In this document: one piece after another, positions 1 through 5,190 of the stretch
Layout: each line of letters begins with the position of its first letter
Numbering within the stretch: position 1 is the stretch's first letter
From: Desulfobacterales bacterium
GTDB taxonomy: Bacteria > Desulfobacterota > DSM-4660 > Desulfatiglandales > B25-G16
DNA: 5,287 bases
Reading direction: 5' to 3'
Assembly (NCBI GenBank): GCA_013375335.1
Contig: JABXJZ010000123.1
Location: 1-5,287, forward strand
Notes under the pieces: model-generated
Database searches by the model: none
What the model was told of the DNA's origin: nothing
The model's input: only the letters and a program-made list of their open reading frames with translations
Made by a program: the position numbers and the translations under genes

Positions 1-427
1 TCACCTTCTTTTTCCCAATAAATGATGACAGGGTTTCGTCTCTCTCCACGACGACGATATCCTTAACATGGGGTATCTCTTTCCGCTCAGGGAATTGAGG
101 AAGAAGTTCTTCACACGTTACAACTAAGGATGAGAGAGAATCATTTATCAGCCCTGTCATTTCTTCCCTTTTATAGGCGGAAGCAATGCAAACCGAGGTC
201 GCACCGAGCCTGGCAGCACCGTAATAAAACATAAGCCATTCAGGACAGTTATGGAGGTACAGGCTCAATCTGTGGCCCCGAGTAACCCCAAGCTCCCTTA
301 AATAGAGAGCCACCTGGTCAATTACGGTGTTAAACTCTTCGTAGGTATAACTCTTATCACCGTATATCAACGCCTTTTTTTGGGGGTAATAGGTGGCCCC
401 CTGAACAAATATGTTTGAAATGTTCAT
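1..427 (-). CDS. AMP-forming acyl-CoA synthetase/ligase, N-terminal part (runs off the window)
   Basis: The minus strand reads 142 uninterrupted codons from an ATG at 427-425 to the left edge. It matches the N-terminus of the ANL superfamily (AMP-binding acyl-CoA synthetases), which activate a carboxylate with ATP and then load it on CoA. Typical family segments are visible: ALIYGDKSYTYEEF (residues 19-32), then a helix ending LRELGVTRGHRLSLYLHN (43-60), PEWLMFYYGAARLGAT (62-77) and a KREEMTGLINDS segment (86-97). The usual GDRV is GHRL here. Full family members are about 500-560 residues, so roughly the first quarter is present. The ATP-binding P-loop, the A8 motif and the acid-binding pocket lie outside, so the substrate cannot be read. 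The start is supported by AAAGGAGG five bases upstream. The gene is divergent from the gldA side; no promoter for it was recognised. Confidence 0.88.
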   Translation of the reverse strand, partial: MNISNIFVQGATYYPQKKALIYGDKSYTYEEFNTVIDQVALYLRELGVTRGHRLSLYLHNCPEWLMFYYGAARLGATSVCIASAYKREEMTGLINDSLSSLVVTCEELLPQFPERKEIPHVKDIVVVERDETLSSFIGKKKV

Positions 428-887
428 TAACTCCTCCTTTTACAGTGAAGATTCCCAAGTTCTTTCTGAAGTTTCGCAGACAATCTTTTGGTGATATTTT
501 CCACTTGGTCTCTATTAAATGATCAATTATTTTAAGTAGTTGAGAGACCTTTTCCCGTGGAATTCTTACTGAAAGTATCTCCATTGACAAACAGAAAAGT
601 AGTTTAAAGTAGTCCATAATTCTACTGGCATAGGTTGTCTCTAGGATCTGATCAGCTATCTTTTCAACTGTGGAAAAACAACCAAGCCCTACAAGGGCGC
701 AAGCCGGAAGGTTCTTGGGAGCCGAAGAATTCAGCTCCCTTACCTTAACAGATTCGAGACGATCTGGGAATACGAAGAATCGTTTCTGATCGGCGCCGTC
801 GTCGAGCAGGCCCTCGCCTACGCCATGTTCGATCACAAGCGCAGTGTCACCGCCGAGATGGTGCTCAAGACAAAGAGCTTGCAACAA
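357..887 (-). other. Long minus-strand open frame of uncertain status, possibly a decayed gene
   Basis: A frame of 176 codons is open from a TTG at 887 to a stop at 357. I do not recognise the product. Its right third (about 760-887) lies opposite a plus-strand frame with much stronger codon bias, so it is probably a shadow there. The middle (about 430-740) is AT-rich and reads plausibly as helical protein, for example the segments KIADQILETTYASRIMDYF and REKVSQLLKIIDHLIETKW. Its end overlaps the first 71 bases of the acyl-CoA synthetase out of frame, which is unusual for a real gene. Internal ATGs at 617 and 584 have no Shine-Dalgarno. It may be a remnant of a small gene upstream of the synthetase, or chance. 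No function is proposed. Confidence 0.2.
433..438 (-). promoter_or_regulatory. Shine-Dalgarno of the acyl-CoA synthetase
   Basis: On the minus strand AGGAGG lies five bases before the ATG at 427, within a longer purine run AAAAGGAGGAG. It is the strongest ribosome binding site in the window and fixes the start of the synthetase. Confidence 0.8.
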
Positions 888-893
888 CCATAA
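645..893 (+). pseudogene. GC3-rich C-terminal gene fragment, unassigned
   Basis: A plus-strand frame is open from just after a TAG (642-644) to TAA at 891-893. From about 720 it has coding character: codons such as GGC GCC GTC GTC GAG CAG GCC CTC GCC are strongly biased to G or C in third position, unlike the AT-rich DNA to its left. The last part reads FLIGAVVEQALAYAMFDHK followed by RSVTAEMVLK, a helical pattern. This loosely resembles the C-terminal lid helices of AAA+ ATPases (GA.IEQ...ALY...R.LT.EDIL), but the match is too short to assign. No start codon with a ribosome binding site was found, so it looks like the tail of a gene whose front has been lost. The change in base composition suggests a junction near 650-720. 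Confidence 0.35.
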
Positions 894-1004
894 CGAGAAA
901 AACGATCACGGCCGGGAGCTCCACTCTGTCCACCCCGGCCCTGACACCTTCGCTGGTTACTTCATCTTGGTTGAAAACGCACAGAACTAGAAAGACCCTT
1001 TTGA

Positions 1005-1112
1005 GAAAGAGCCGCCGAATGGTCGCAGATAAGAACAACCAACGCCATTGAACGAAGATTCAGGGAGGTATGAAGACGGACCTGCCCAATGGGGTTCACT
1101 CCAAACTCTTGA
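1005..1112 (+). pseudogene. Relic of a Mutator/IS256-family transposase (C-terminal motif)
   Basis: This plus-strand frame reads EWSQIRTTNAIERRFREV, then a TGA stop (1071-1073), then RRTCPMGF, and ends at TGA 1110-1112. IRTTNAIER.FREVRRRTRPMG is the hallmark C-terminal block of Mutator-type (IS256 family) DDE transposases, and both halves continue in the same frame across the stop. The full enzyme is about 400 residues. The catalytic domain is not detectable upstream: a stop at 1002-1004 precedes the motif, and 893-1005 shows no transposase similarity. The element is therefore dead and heavily truncated. No terminal inverted repeats were identified with confidence. Confidence 0.72.
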
Positions 1113-1113
1113 C

Positions 1114-1179
1114 GTTACCCCAAACGAAAATAACCTTGATACGGTAATAGTAATTTCATAGAGTGTAACCCCGAAAATA
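1114..1179 (+). repeat. Imperfect direct repeat flanking the candidate promoter
   Basis: GTTACCCC-AAAC-GAAAATA (1114-1132) recurs as GTAACCCC-GAAAATA (1165-1179): the same two blocks with one mismatch, and with a four-base insert in the first copy. The copies are 51 bases apart. The first ends just before the -35-like element and the second begins directly after the -10-like element. They could be a regulator's paired half-sites or leftover transposon-end repeats. Confidence 0.4.
1136..1164 (+). promoter_or_regulatory. Candidate sigma-70-type promoter upstream of gldA
   Basis: TTGATA (1136-1141, 5 of 6 to consensus) is followed after 17 bases by TAGAGT (1159-1164, 4 of 6). It would start transcription near 1171, leaving a leader of about 215 bases before the gldA ATG at 1387. 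That leader would include the hairpin at 1222-1249 and the small ORF at 1259. It is the best-spaced promoter-like pair I found on this strand, but such matches arise by chance in AT-rich DNA. Confidence 0.3.
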
Positions 1180-1221
1180 GACAAGTTTTTCTTCATCAGA
1201 AAATCACCCCTAGACATGATG

Positions 1222-1249
1222 TTCCCTCGGTTTTTCGGGTGAGAGGGAA
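1222..1249 (+). other. Hairpin in the gldA leader
   Basis: TTCCCTC (1222-1228) and GAGGGAA (1243-1249) form a perfect 7-bp stem with a 14-base loop. The right arm contains most of the purine stretch that would serve as ribosome binding site for the small ORF at 1259, so folding could mask it. It has no T-run after it and does not look like an intrinsic terminator. Confidence 0.4.
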
Positions 1250-1258
1250 GGGTACGTT

Positions 1259-1342
1259 ATGAAGGTTGGTGCCATGCAAGGTGAAATGGAGGAATTACGG
1301 ACCAACGGGATCGTTAAACGGGCTTACTACTCTGAGGAGTGA
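1259..1342 (+). CDS. Possible 27-residue leader peptide or gene remnant before gldA
   Basis: ATG at 1259 opens a frame of 27 codons ending at TGA 1340-1342, with purine-rich GGGAAGGG seven bases upstream. The product (MKVGAMQGEMEELRTNGIVK, then RAYYSEE) is charged and soluble and I do not recognise it. Its stop overlaps, as GTGA, a GTG at 1339 that is in frame with gldA, the arrangement seen in translational coupling. It may be a real small ORF, the remaining front of a lost gene, or chance. Confidence 0.3.
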   Translation: MKVGAMQGEMEELRTNGIVKRAYYSEE

Positions 1343-1386
1343 TTTTTCTCGCCCTCAAACATAACTGGAAGAAAGAGGGATTAACT

Positions 1387-2487
1387 ATGGTTAAGATCAT
1401 GATTGCGCCAAACCGATACATACAGGGCCCTCGGGTTCTCAAGGAGACAGGTACATATATCGTTCACTTAGGATCAAGGGTTTTCTTCATCGGTGGCCCT
1501 ACAGCGTTGTCTACTGTAAAGGATCAAGTTTCGGCAAGCCTTAATGAGAATTCGATGGAGTACCAGTTTGAGGCGTTTTCAGGAGAATGTACCCGGGCTA
1601 GCGCAGCTCGGCTCTTAGAAAAAGCGCGCAGGTTTCTAGCAGATGTGGTTGCAGGAGTCGGTGGTGGGAGGGCAATCGACACAGCAAAGGCCGTATCCCA
1701 TGGATTGGGTTCAGCGCTTGTCATAATCCCGACTGTGGCATCAAATGATGCACCTTGTAGTGCCCTGTGCGTTCAATATAAGGAGAACCATATGCTTGAT
1801 CGGTTCTTGATACTCAAAAGAAATCCAGATGTTGTTTTGGTGGACTCAAAGGTTATCGCCGAGGCACCGACAAGGTATTTTGTTGCAGGCATGGGGGATG
1901 CCCTTGCAACGTGGTTTGAGGCATTTACCTGCACGAAGTCAAGCGCAAAGAACCTTCCTGGCGGTGTAACAACCGCTGCGGCCCTCAACCTCGCAAGACT
2001 TTGTTATGATACGCTCATGGAATACGGGGTCAGCGCAAAACTGGCTGTTGACCAAAACGCCGTAACCCCAGCTGTTGAAAAGGTCATCGAAGCCAACGTC
2101 CTGTTGAGCGGGTTAGGTTTTGAAAGTTCTGGGTTGGCTGCCGCCCACGGAATTCATGAAGGCGTGCATGCTTTAGGGGGAACGGAAGGAGCTTTGCACG
2201 GAGAGTTGGTTGCGTTTGGAACCATTGCGCAGCTTGTTATGGAAAATTATTCGAGAGGGGAGATCGACAGAGTGATCGATTTTTGTAAAGCCGTGGGACT
2301 GCCTGTTACCTTGAGACAACTGGGTGTTTCGGATGCATCGCCGGAGAACCTCATGAAGGCAGCAGAAGTTGCCTGCATGGAAGGACTTACAACACACAAT
2401 TGCTATTTTGAAATCAATCCTGAGCTGATTTTAGGGGCCATCATTGGAGCTAACGCTTTGGGCGAGGCTAGCCTAAAGCGCTCCTAG
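1387..2487 (+). CDS. gldA: Glycerol dehydrogenase, zinc-dependent (GldA family)
   Basis: The 366-residue product matches GldA throughout and is almost the same length as the E. coli enzyme (367). The family oxidises glycerol to dihydroxyacetone with NAD+ in the cytoplasm, and many members also act on 1,2-propanediol or reduce hydroxyacetone-type ketones. An N-terminal nucleotide-binding domain carries GVGGGRAIDTAKA (90-102) and IPTVASNDAPCSA (114-126, with D121). The C-terminal helical domain carries the metal ligands D171 (GMGDALATWFEA), H254 (GLAAAHGIHEG) and H271 (GALHGELVAFG), at the E. coli positions, so the active site looks intact. I chose ATG 1387 because an AGAGGGA ribosome binding site lies just upstream and family proteins begin near this point. 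An in-frame GTG at 1339 would add 16 residues but has a Shine-Dalgarno directly abutting the start. The next gene is 266 bp downstream. The physiological substrate may be a glycerol analogue rather than glycerol. Confidence 0.93.
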   Translation: MVKIMIAPNRYIQGPRVLKETGTYIVHLGSRVFFIGGPTALSTVKDQVSASLNENSMEYQFEAFSGECTRASAARLLEKARRFLADVVAGVGGGRAIDTAKAVSHGLGSALVIIPTVASNDAPCSALCVQYKENHMLDRFLILKRNPDVVLVDSKVIAEAPTRYFVAGMGDALATWFEAFTCTKSSAKNLPGGVTTAAALNLARLCYDTLMEYGVSAKLAVDQNAVTPAVEKVIEANVLLSGLGFESSGLAAAHGIHEGVHALGGTEGALHGELVAFGTIAQLVMENYSRGEIDRVIDFCKAVGLPVTLRQLGVSDASPENLMKAAEVACMEGLTTHNCYFEINPELILGAIIGANALGEASLKRS

Positions 2488-2567
2488 GTCGCTGAGATTG
2501 ATGGTCGGAAGTGTACATTCGGCAACTGGGCACTATAGTCCTGTAAAGGCAAAAAGGCTCTGAGGGC

Positions 2568-2663
2568 AATGATCGCAAAAAGCTTCTTGAAATACTCAAA
2601 GCTGAGCAACGCAAATCCAGGTCTGTTTCCTCAGAGATCATTTAGAAAATAGCTCAGCGTTTG
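2568..2663 (+). repeat. Two interleaved inverted repeats before larA
   Basis: AATGATC (2568-2574) is complementary to GATCATT (2636-2642). CAAAGCTGAGC (2597-2607) is complementary to 2652-2663 apart from one bulged G at 2659. The arms come in the order A, B, A', B', the topology of an RNA pseudoknot. They overlap the NuoE-like relic, so they may be chance products of former coding sequence. Confidence 0.3.
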
Positions 2664-2690
2664 AATATAGGCGTAAGTGAAGTGTACGGA
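2568..2690 (+). pseudogene. Relic of a NuoE/HoxE/HndA-type subunit, N-terminal helices only
   Basis: In one frame the DNA reads NDRKKLLEILKAEQRKS, RSVSSEII, a TAG stop (2643-2645), then KIAQRLNIGVSEVYG. This follows the N-terminal helical region of the 24-kDa thioredoxin-like [2Fe-2S] subunit of complex I and of NAD(P)-linked hydrogenases and formate dehydrogenases: L..IL...Q......S.E....IA..L.I...EVYG, normally continuing VATFY. Here the similarity stops right after EVYG and the frame ends at 2712-2714. The thioredoxin-like domain and its cysteine ligands are absent. An upstream in-frame stop at 2544-2546 and the lack of a start codon also argue for a dead fragment. The match is by eye, but the spacing of the motif is right. 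Confidence 0.55.
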
Positions 2691-2753
2691 AGGGATGCAG
2701 AAATTGTATGGTAGGTCGATAGAGAGTGAACATTATTCGCATCTGGACTAATT

Positions 2754-4055
2754 ATGGGACAGGATTATTATTTATATCTCAGCCAGGGCAAAAAGAAATA
2801 TTTCTCACTGCCACCGGAATGGGTGCCGTTACATTTTGTGGAAACCGAAGAAGGAACACCGACGCCTTCGGTTGAACAGATGACCCTTGAGGCCCTCTCA
2901 AGGCCAACAGGAACACCCCCCTTTCAAGATCTGCTATCAGGGGCGAAGAGCGTTGCCATCATCGTCGACGACGGGACGCGTCCAACACCGGTGGCAGAGA
3001 TCCTTGAAGTCCTGCTCTCCGGTTTGGCGAACAAGGATTTCTCAAGGGAAAATATCACCATCGTTGTGGCCCTTGGAACCCATGAGGCCATGAAGAGGAA
3101 AGCGCTTGAAGCGCGGCTGGGCAGCGGTGTGGTATCAAACTACAAAGTAGTCCAGCACAACGCCTGGCAGAGCGATCTCGTGCCCATTGAAATACCAGGT
3201 GATGAAAGAGTGGTGAGAATCAATCCGGAGGTGGCTCGGGCAGACGCGAAAGTGGGGATCAGTTCCGCTTTACCTCACCCTATGGCGGGTTATGGGGGTG
3301 GCCCCAAGATTGTAATGCCCGGAGTGTGCGATTTTGAGACCACCCGGGACCACCACATGAAGCATGTGATTCATCCGCGATCCGTGGCAGGGGCTGCTAA
3401 GGGGAATCCCTTCCATGAAGGCATTTTCAAAGTCGCTCGGGCAGTGGGGCTCGATTTTTCGATAAACTGTGTTTACAACCAGAAGGGACAGGTCGTACGC
3501 ATAATAGGTGGTAGTCTGGAGATGGCCTTTGGGGAGGCAGTGGAGGTATGTCTTGAGAAGCTCGGGCACAGATTTGAGGAGAAAGTTGAGGTGACGATTA
3601 CTTCAACCTTTCCTCATACCCATGGTCACCAGATCTTTAAAGGGTTGAGCGCCCCTGATATGGTGACGAAAGATGCGGGAGCCATCCTGCTTATAGCGCC
3701 CGTCGTAGCGCCGATACATGCGGAATTCCTTAACTCCTTTAATGTGGTACACGAGAAGTCCCATAACAATTCCACTGCATATGTAAAGGACGCCTTGTCA
3801 AAAGGGATGGCCTTGTTGCCAGACAAGTCGATAGATTTTAATATGGCCATGTCCACTGTGTTTACGAGACCAAAAATACGGACAATACTCGTGTCGCCGG
3901 TCATTTCGGCGGACGAAGCCCGGACCATGGGTTTGGAGTATTCGTCCTCCGTTGAGGAAGGGTTAAAGTTGCTTGAGAAATCTTACCCCGATGCCAGGAT
4001 TGCCATATTTCCGTCAGGTGGCCTTATTGTTCCTATAACCGCCTGGGAGCGGTAA
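2754..4055 (+). CDS. larA: LarA-family nickel-pincer racemase/epimerase (lactate racemase family)
   Basis: The 433-residue product is a full-length LarA-family protein (lactate racemase of Lactobacillus plantarum is 424). The family inverts the stereocentre of 2-hydroxy acids by hydride transfer to a nickel-pincer nucleotide bound covalently to a lysine. Visible motifs: DDGTRPTP (72-79), ALGTHEAM with H110, SALPHPMAGYGGGPKIVMPG with H175 and the candidate tether K185, then HHMKH with H200/H201. These correspond to H108, H174, K184 and H200 of the characterised enzyme, so it looks catalytically competent. Homologues act on lactate, malate, phenyllactate and sugar acids, and the substrate here cannot be read. 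The cofactor needs LarB, LarC and LarE, none of which is in the window. ATG 2754 is the first possible start after an in-frame stop at 2727, but it lacks a clear Shine-Dalgarno. gldA lies 266 bp upstream and an SDR gene 337 bp downstream. Confidence 0.88.
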   Translation: MGQDYYLYLSQGKKKYFSLPPEWVPLHFVETEEGTPTPSVEQMTLEALSRPTGTPPFQDLLSGAKSVAIIVDDGTRPTPVAEILEVLLSGLANKDFSRENITIVVALGTHEAMKRKALEARLGSGVVSNYKVVQHNAWQSDLVPIEIPGDERVVRINPEVARADAKVGISSALPHPMAGYGGGPKIVMPGVCDFETTRDHHMKHVIHPRSVAGAAKGNPFHEGIFKVARAVGLDFSINCVYNQKGQVVRIIGGSLEMAFGEAVEVCLEKLGHRFEEKVEVTITSTFPHTHGHQIFKGLSAPDMVTKDAGAILLIAPVVAPIHAEFLNSFNVVHEKSHNNSTAYVKDALSKGMALLPDKSIDFNMAMSTVFTRPKIRTILVSPVISADEARTMGLEYSSSVEEGLKLLEKSYPDARIAIFPSGGLIVPITAWER

Positions 4056-4211
4056 CGATTATCGTCAAGATTCGCCCAGTAACCCTCGAGGAAAAATCTC
4101 TCAGGTGCATCTATAAGGCAGGGACGAGTCCGCTCGAACAAGTCATAACATACGCCTCTCACCCCACGAAAAAGGGTTGGTCTGGCTGATTGCTTCTTCG
4201 GCGTCTTCGGA

Positions 4212-4232
4212 ACCTCTTCTTGAGGTCTTTTT
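4212..4232 (+). terminator. Weak terminator-like hairpin between larA and the SDR gene
   Basis: ACCTC (4212-4216) pairs with GAGGT (4222-4226) around a 5-base loop, followed by CTTTTT. The stem is short and only moderately GC-rich, and it sits about 160 bases past the larA stop, so it is at best a weak rho-independent terminator. Confidence 0.25.
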
Positions 4233-4381
4233 GGTCGACATACAACTCCGCTTTTCCTATATTCAAATCACTTAAAGGCCAGTTCTTTTTTTACCTTTCA
4301 CAGAGGGGGGAAATCATCAACTTCACGATGGGTTCTTTGTTTCGAATCTTGACCACTTTGGTGCACTACCTTTGTAAAGAG

Positions 4382-4386
4382 AGGAG
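4382..4386 (+). promoter_or_regulatory. Shine-Dalgarno of the SDR gene
   Basis: AGGAG lies six bases before the ATG at 4393, inside a long purine run, and supports this start. Confidence 0.7.
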
Positions 4387-4392
4387 AAGAAG

Positions 4393-5190
4393 ATGAAGTT
4401 GCAGGGAAGAGTTGCCCTGATCACGGGTGGCGGGACAGGAATCGGGGCTGCAATCGCGCAGCGCTTTGTTGTGGAAGGAGCTAAAGTCTGCATCACGGGA
4501 CGCCGGCCTGAGAAGATCAACGCAGTTCTCAAAGGGCTTCCTGCCGGCTCCGGTATGGCTTGTGCGGGGGACGTGACAGACCCCAGAGACGTGGATCGGA
4601 TGGTTTCTACCGTAATCGATTGGGAGGGGCACCTCGACATCCTCATCAACAACGCAGGCATCACGACAAAGGGTGCTGTGGCCAGCCTTGACCCGGCCAT
4701 CTGGCGTGAAACGATCGAAGTGAACCTGACGGGTGCTTTTCTCACGATGCGGGCGTCGATTCCGCAAATGATCCGGGGAGGCGGCGGGGCCGTCATCAAT
4801 ATTGCCTCTGTCGCCGGCTTGCGGTGTCCACCGGAAATGGCTGCCTACTCTGCTTCCAAGGCAGGTCTGATCATGCTTTCGCAGCAGGCCGCGCTGGACT
4901 ATGCTCAGTTTAGTATCCGATCCAACGTTATTTGTCCTGGCTGGGTGCGAACACCCATGAGCGAGCACGATATGGATCAGCTTGCCGGGATGATCGGGAC
5001 TGATCGAGAAGGAGCTTTCGCAAGAGTTGTAAAAGGGGTGCCTCAGGGCCGTGTTGCCGATCCCCGTGAGATTGCTGGCGTCTGTACCTTCCTTGCAAGT
5101 GACGATGCCTCGTTCATGACGGGAGCTGTCCTGGTTGTGGATGGGGGCTCTGCAATCGTGGATGCGGGAATGGTTGCCTTCCGTGGGTAG
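4393..5190 (+). CDS. Classical short-chain dehydrogenase/reductase (SDR), FabG-like
   Basis: The 265-residue product is a complete classical SDR, a soluble single-domain Rossmann enzyme that interconverts an alcohol and a ketone with NAD(P)(H). Motifs in order: TGGGTGIG (11-18) for cofactor binding, D60-V61 after beta strand 3, NNAG (86-89), and the catalytic set N111, S139, Y152 and K156 (YSASK). CPGWVRTP (181-188) follows, and the C-terminus has the usual FLASDDASFMTGAVLVVDGG. After beta strand 2 the sequence is TGRR (35-38) rather than an acidic residue, which usually favours NADP(H); this is inferred. Family members include 3-oxoacyl-ACP/CoA reductases, 3-hydroxyacyl-CoA dehydrogenases and sugar or polyol dehydrogenases, and the substrate cannot be told from sequence. 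The gene looks richer in G and C than its neighbours, with codons such as GGC, GCC and CTG more common. It has its own good ribosome binding site and no clear promoter. Confidence 0.93.
   Translation: MKLQGRVALITGGGTGIGAAIAQRFVVEGAKVCITGRRPEKINAVLKGLPAGSGMACAGDVTDPRDVDRMVSTVIDWEGHLDILINNAGITTKGAVASLDPAIWRETIEVNLTGAFLTMRASIPQMIRGGGGAVINIASVAGLRCPPEMAAYSASKAGLIMLSQQAALDYAQFSIRSNVICPGWVRTPMSEHDMDQLAGMIGTDREGAFARVVKGVPQGRVADPREIAGVCTFLASDDASFMTGAVLVVDGGSAIVDAGMVAFRG

Larger units (their letters stand above)
893..1258. other. Gene-poor stretch with mobile-element debris
   Basis: Apart from the transposase relic at 1005-1112, I see no coding signal here. The minus-strand frame that covers most of it (987-1217) has no recognisable product and overlaps the relic. 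The part from 1113 onward is AT-rich and holds the candidate promoter, the direct repeat and the hairpin listed separately. Confidence 0.5.
2488..2753 (+). other. gldA to larA gap, including the larA leader
   Basis: This 266-base gap contains no intact gene. Its first 60 bases show nothing recognisable and no intrinsic terminator follows gldA, so read-through into the next gene is possible. From 2568 it holds the NuoE-like relic and two interleaved inverted repeats. No good promoter or Shine-Dalgarno was found before the ATG at 2754. Confidence 0.5.
4056..4392 (+). other. larA to SDR gap, no gene recognised
   Basis: This 337-base gap has no recognisable protein in any frame. A frame directly after larA (4058 to about 4189) is open for some 43 codons but has no start, no ribosome binding site and no similarity I can name. 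A later frame (4190-4396) is low-complexity and runs into the SDR start. Except for the weak hairpin at 4212-4226 and the SDR ribosome binding site I see nothing functional. Confidence 0.5.

Noticed and set aside
1524..2397. Three minus-strand open frames opposite gldA
   Set aside because: They are antisense shadows of gldA without ribosome binding sites or family similarity.
2465..2474. Perfect 10-base palindrome AGGCTAGCCT near the end of gldA
   Set aside because: It is inside the coding sequence, single, and explained by codons for the C-terminal residues.
3270..3928. Minus-strand open frames opposite the LarA-family gene
   Set aside because: They overlap an intact, motif-complete gene and have no recognisable product.
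4037..4055. ACCGC/GCGGT inverted repeat at the end of larA as a terminator
   Set aside because: The stem is five pairs, lies within the coding end, and no T-run follows.
4349..4377. TTGACC with a downstream TTGTAA as a promoter for the SDR gene
   Set aside because: The -10 match is only 2 of 6, and the start of transcription would fall on or beyond the Shine-Dalgarno.
4190..4396. A 68-codon plus-strand frame running into the SDR start
   Set aside because: The product is low-complexity basic and aromatic sequence, no family is recognisable, and its end is made of the SDR ribosome binding site.
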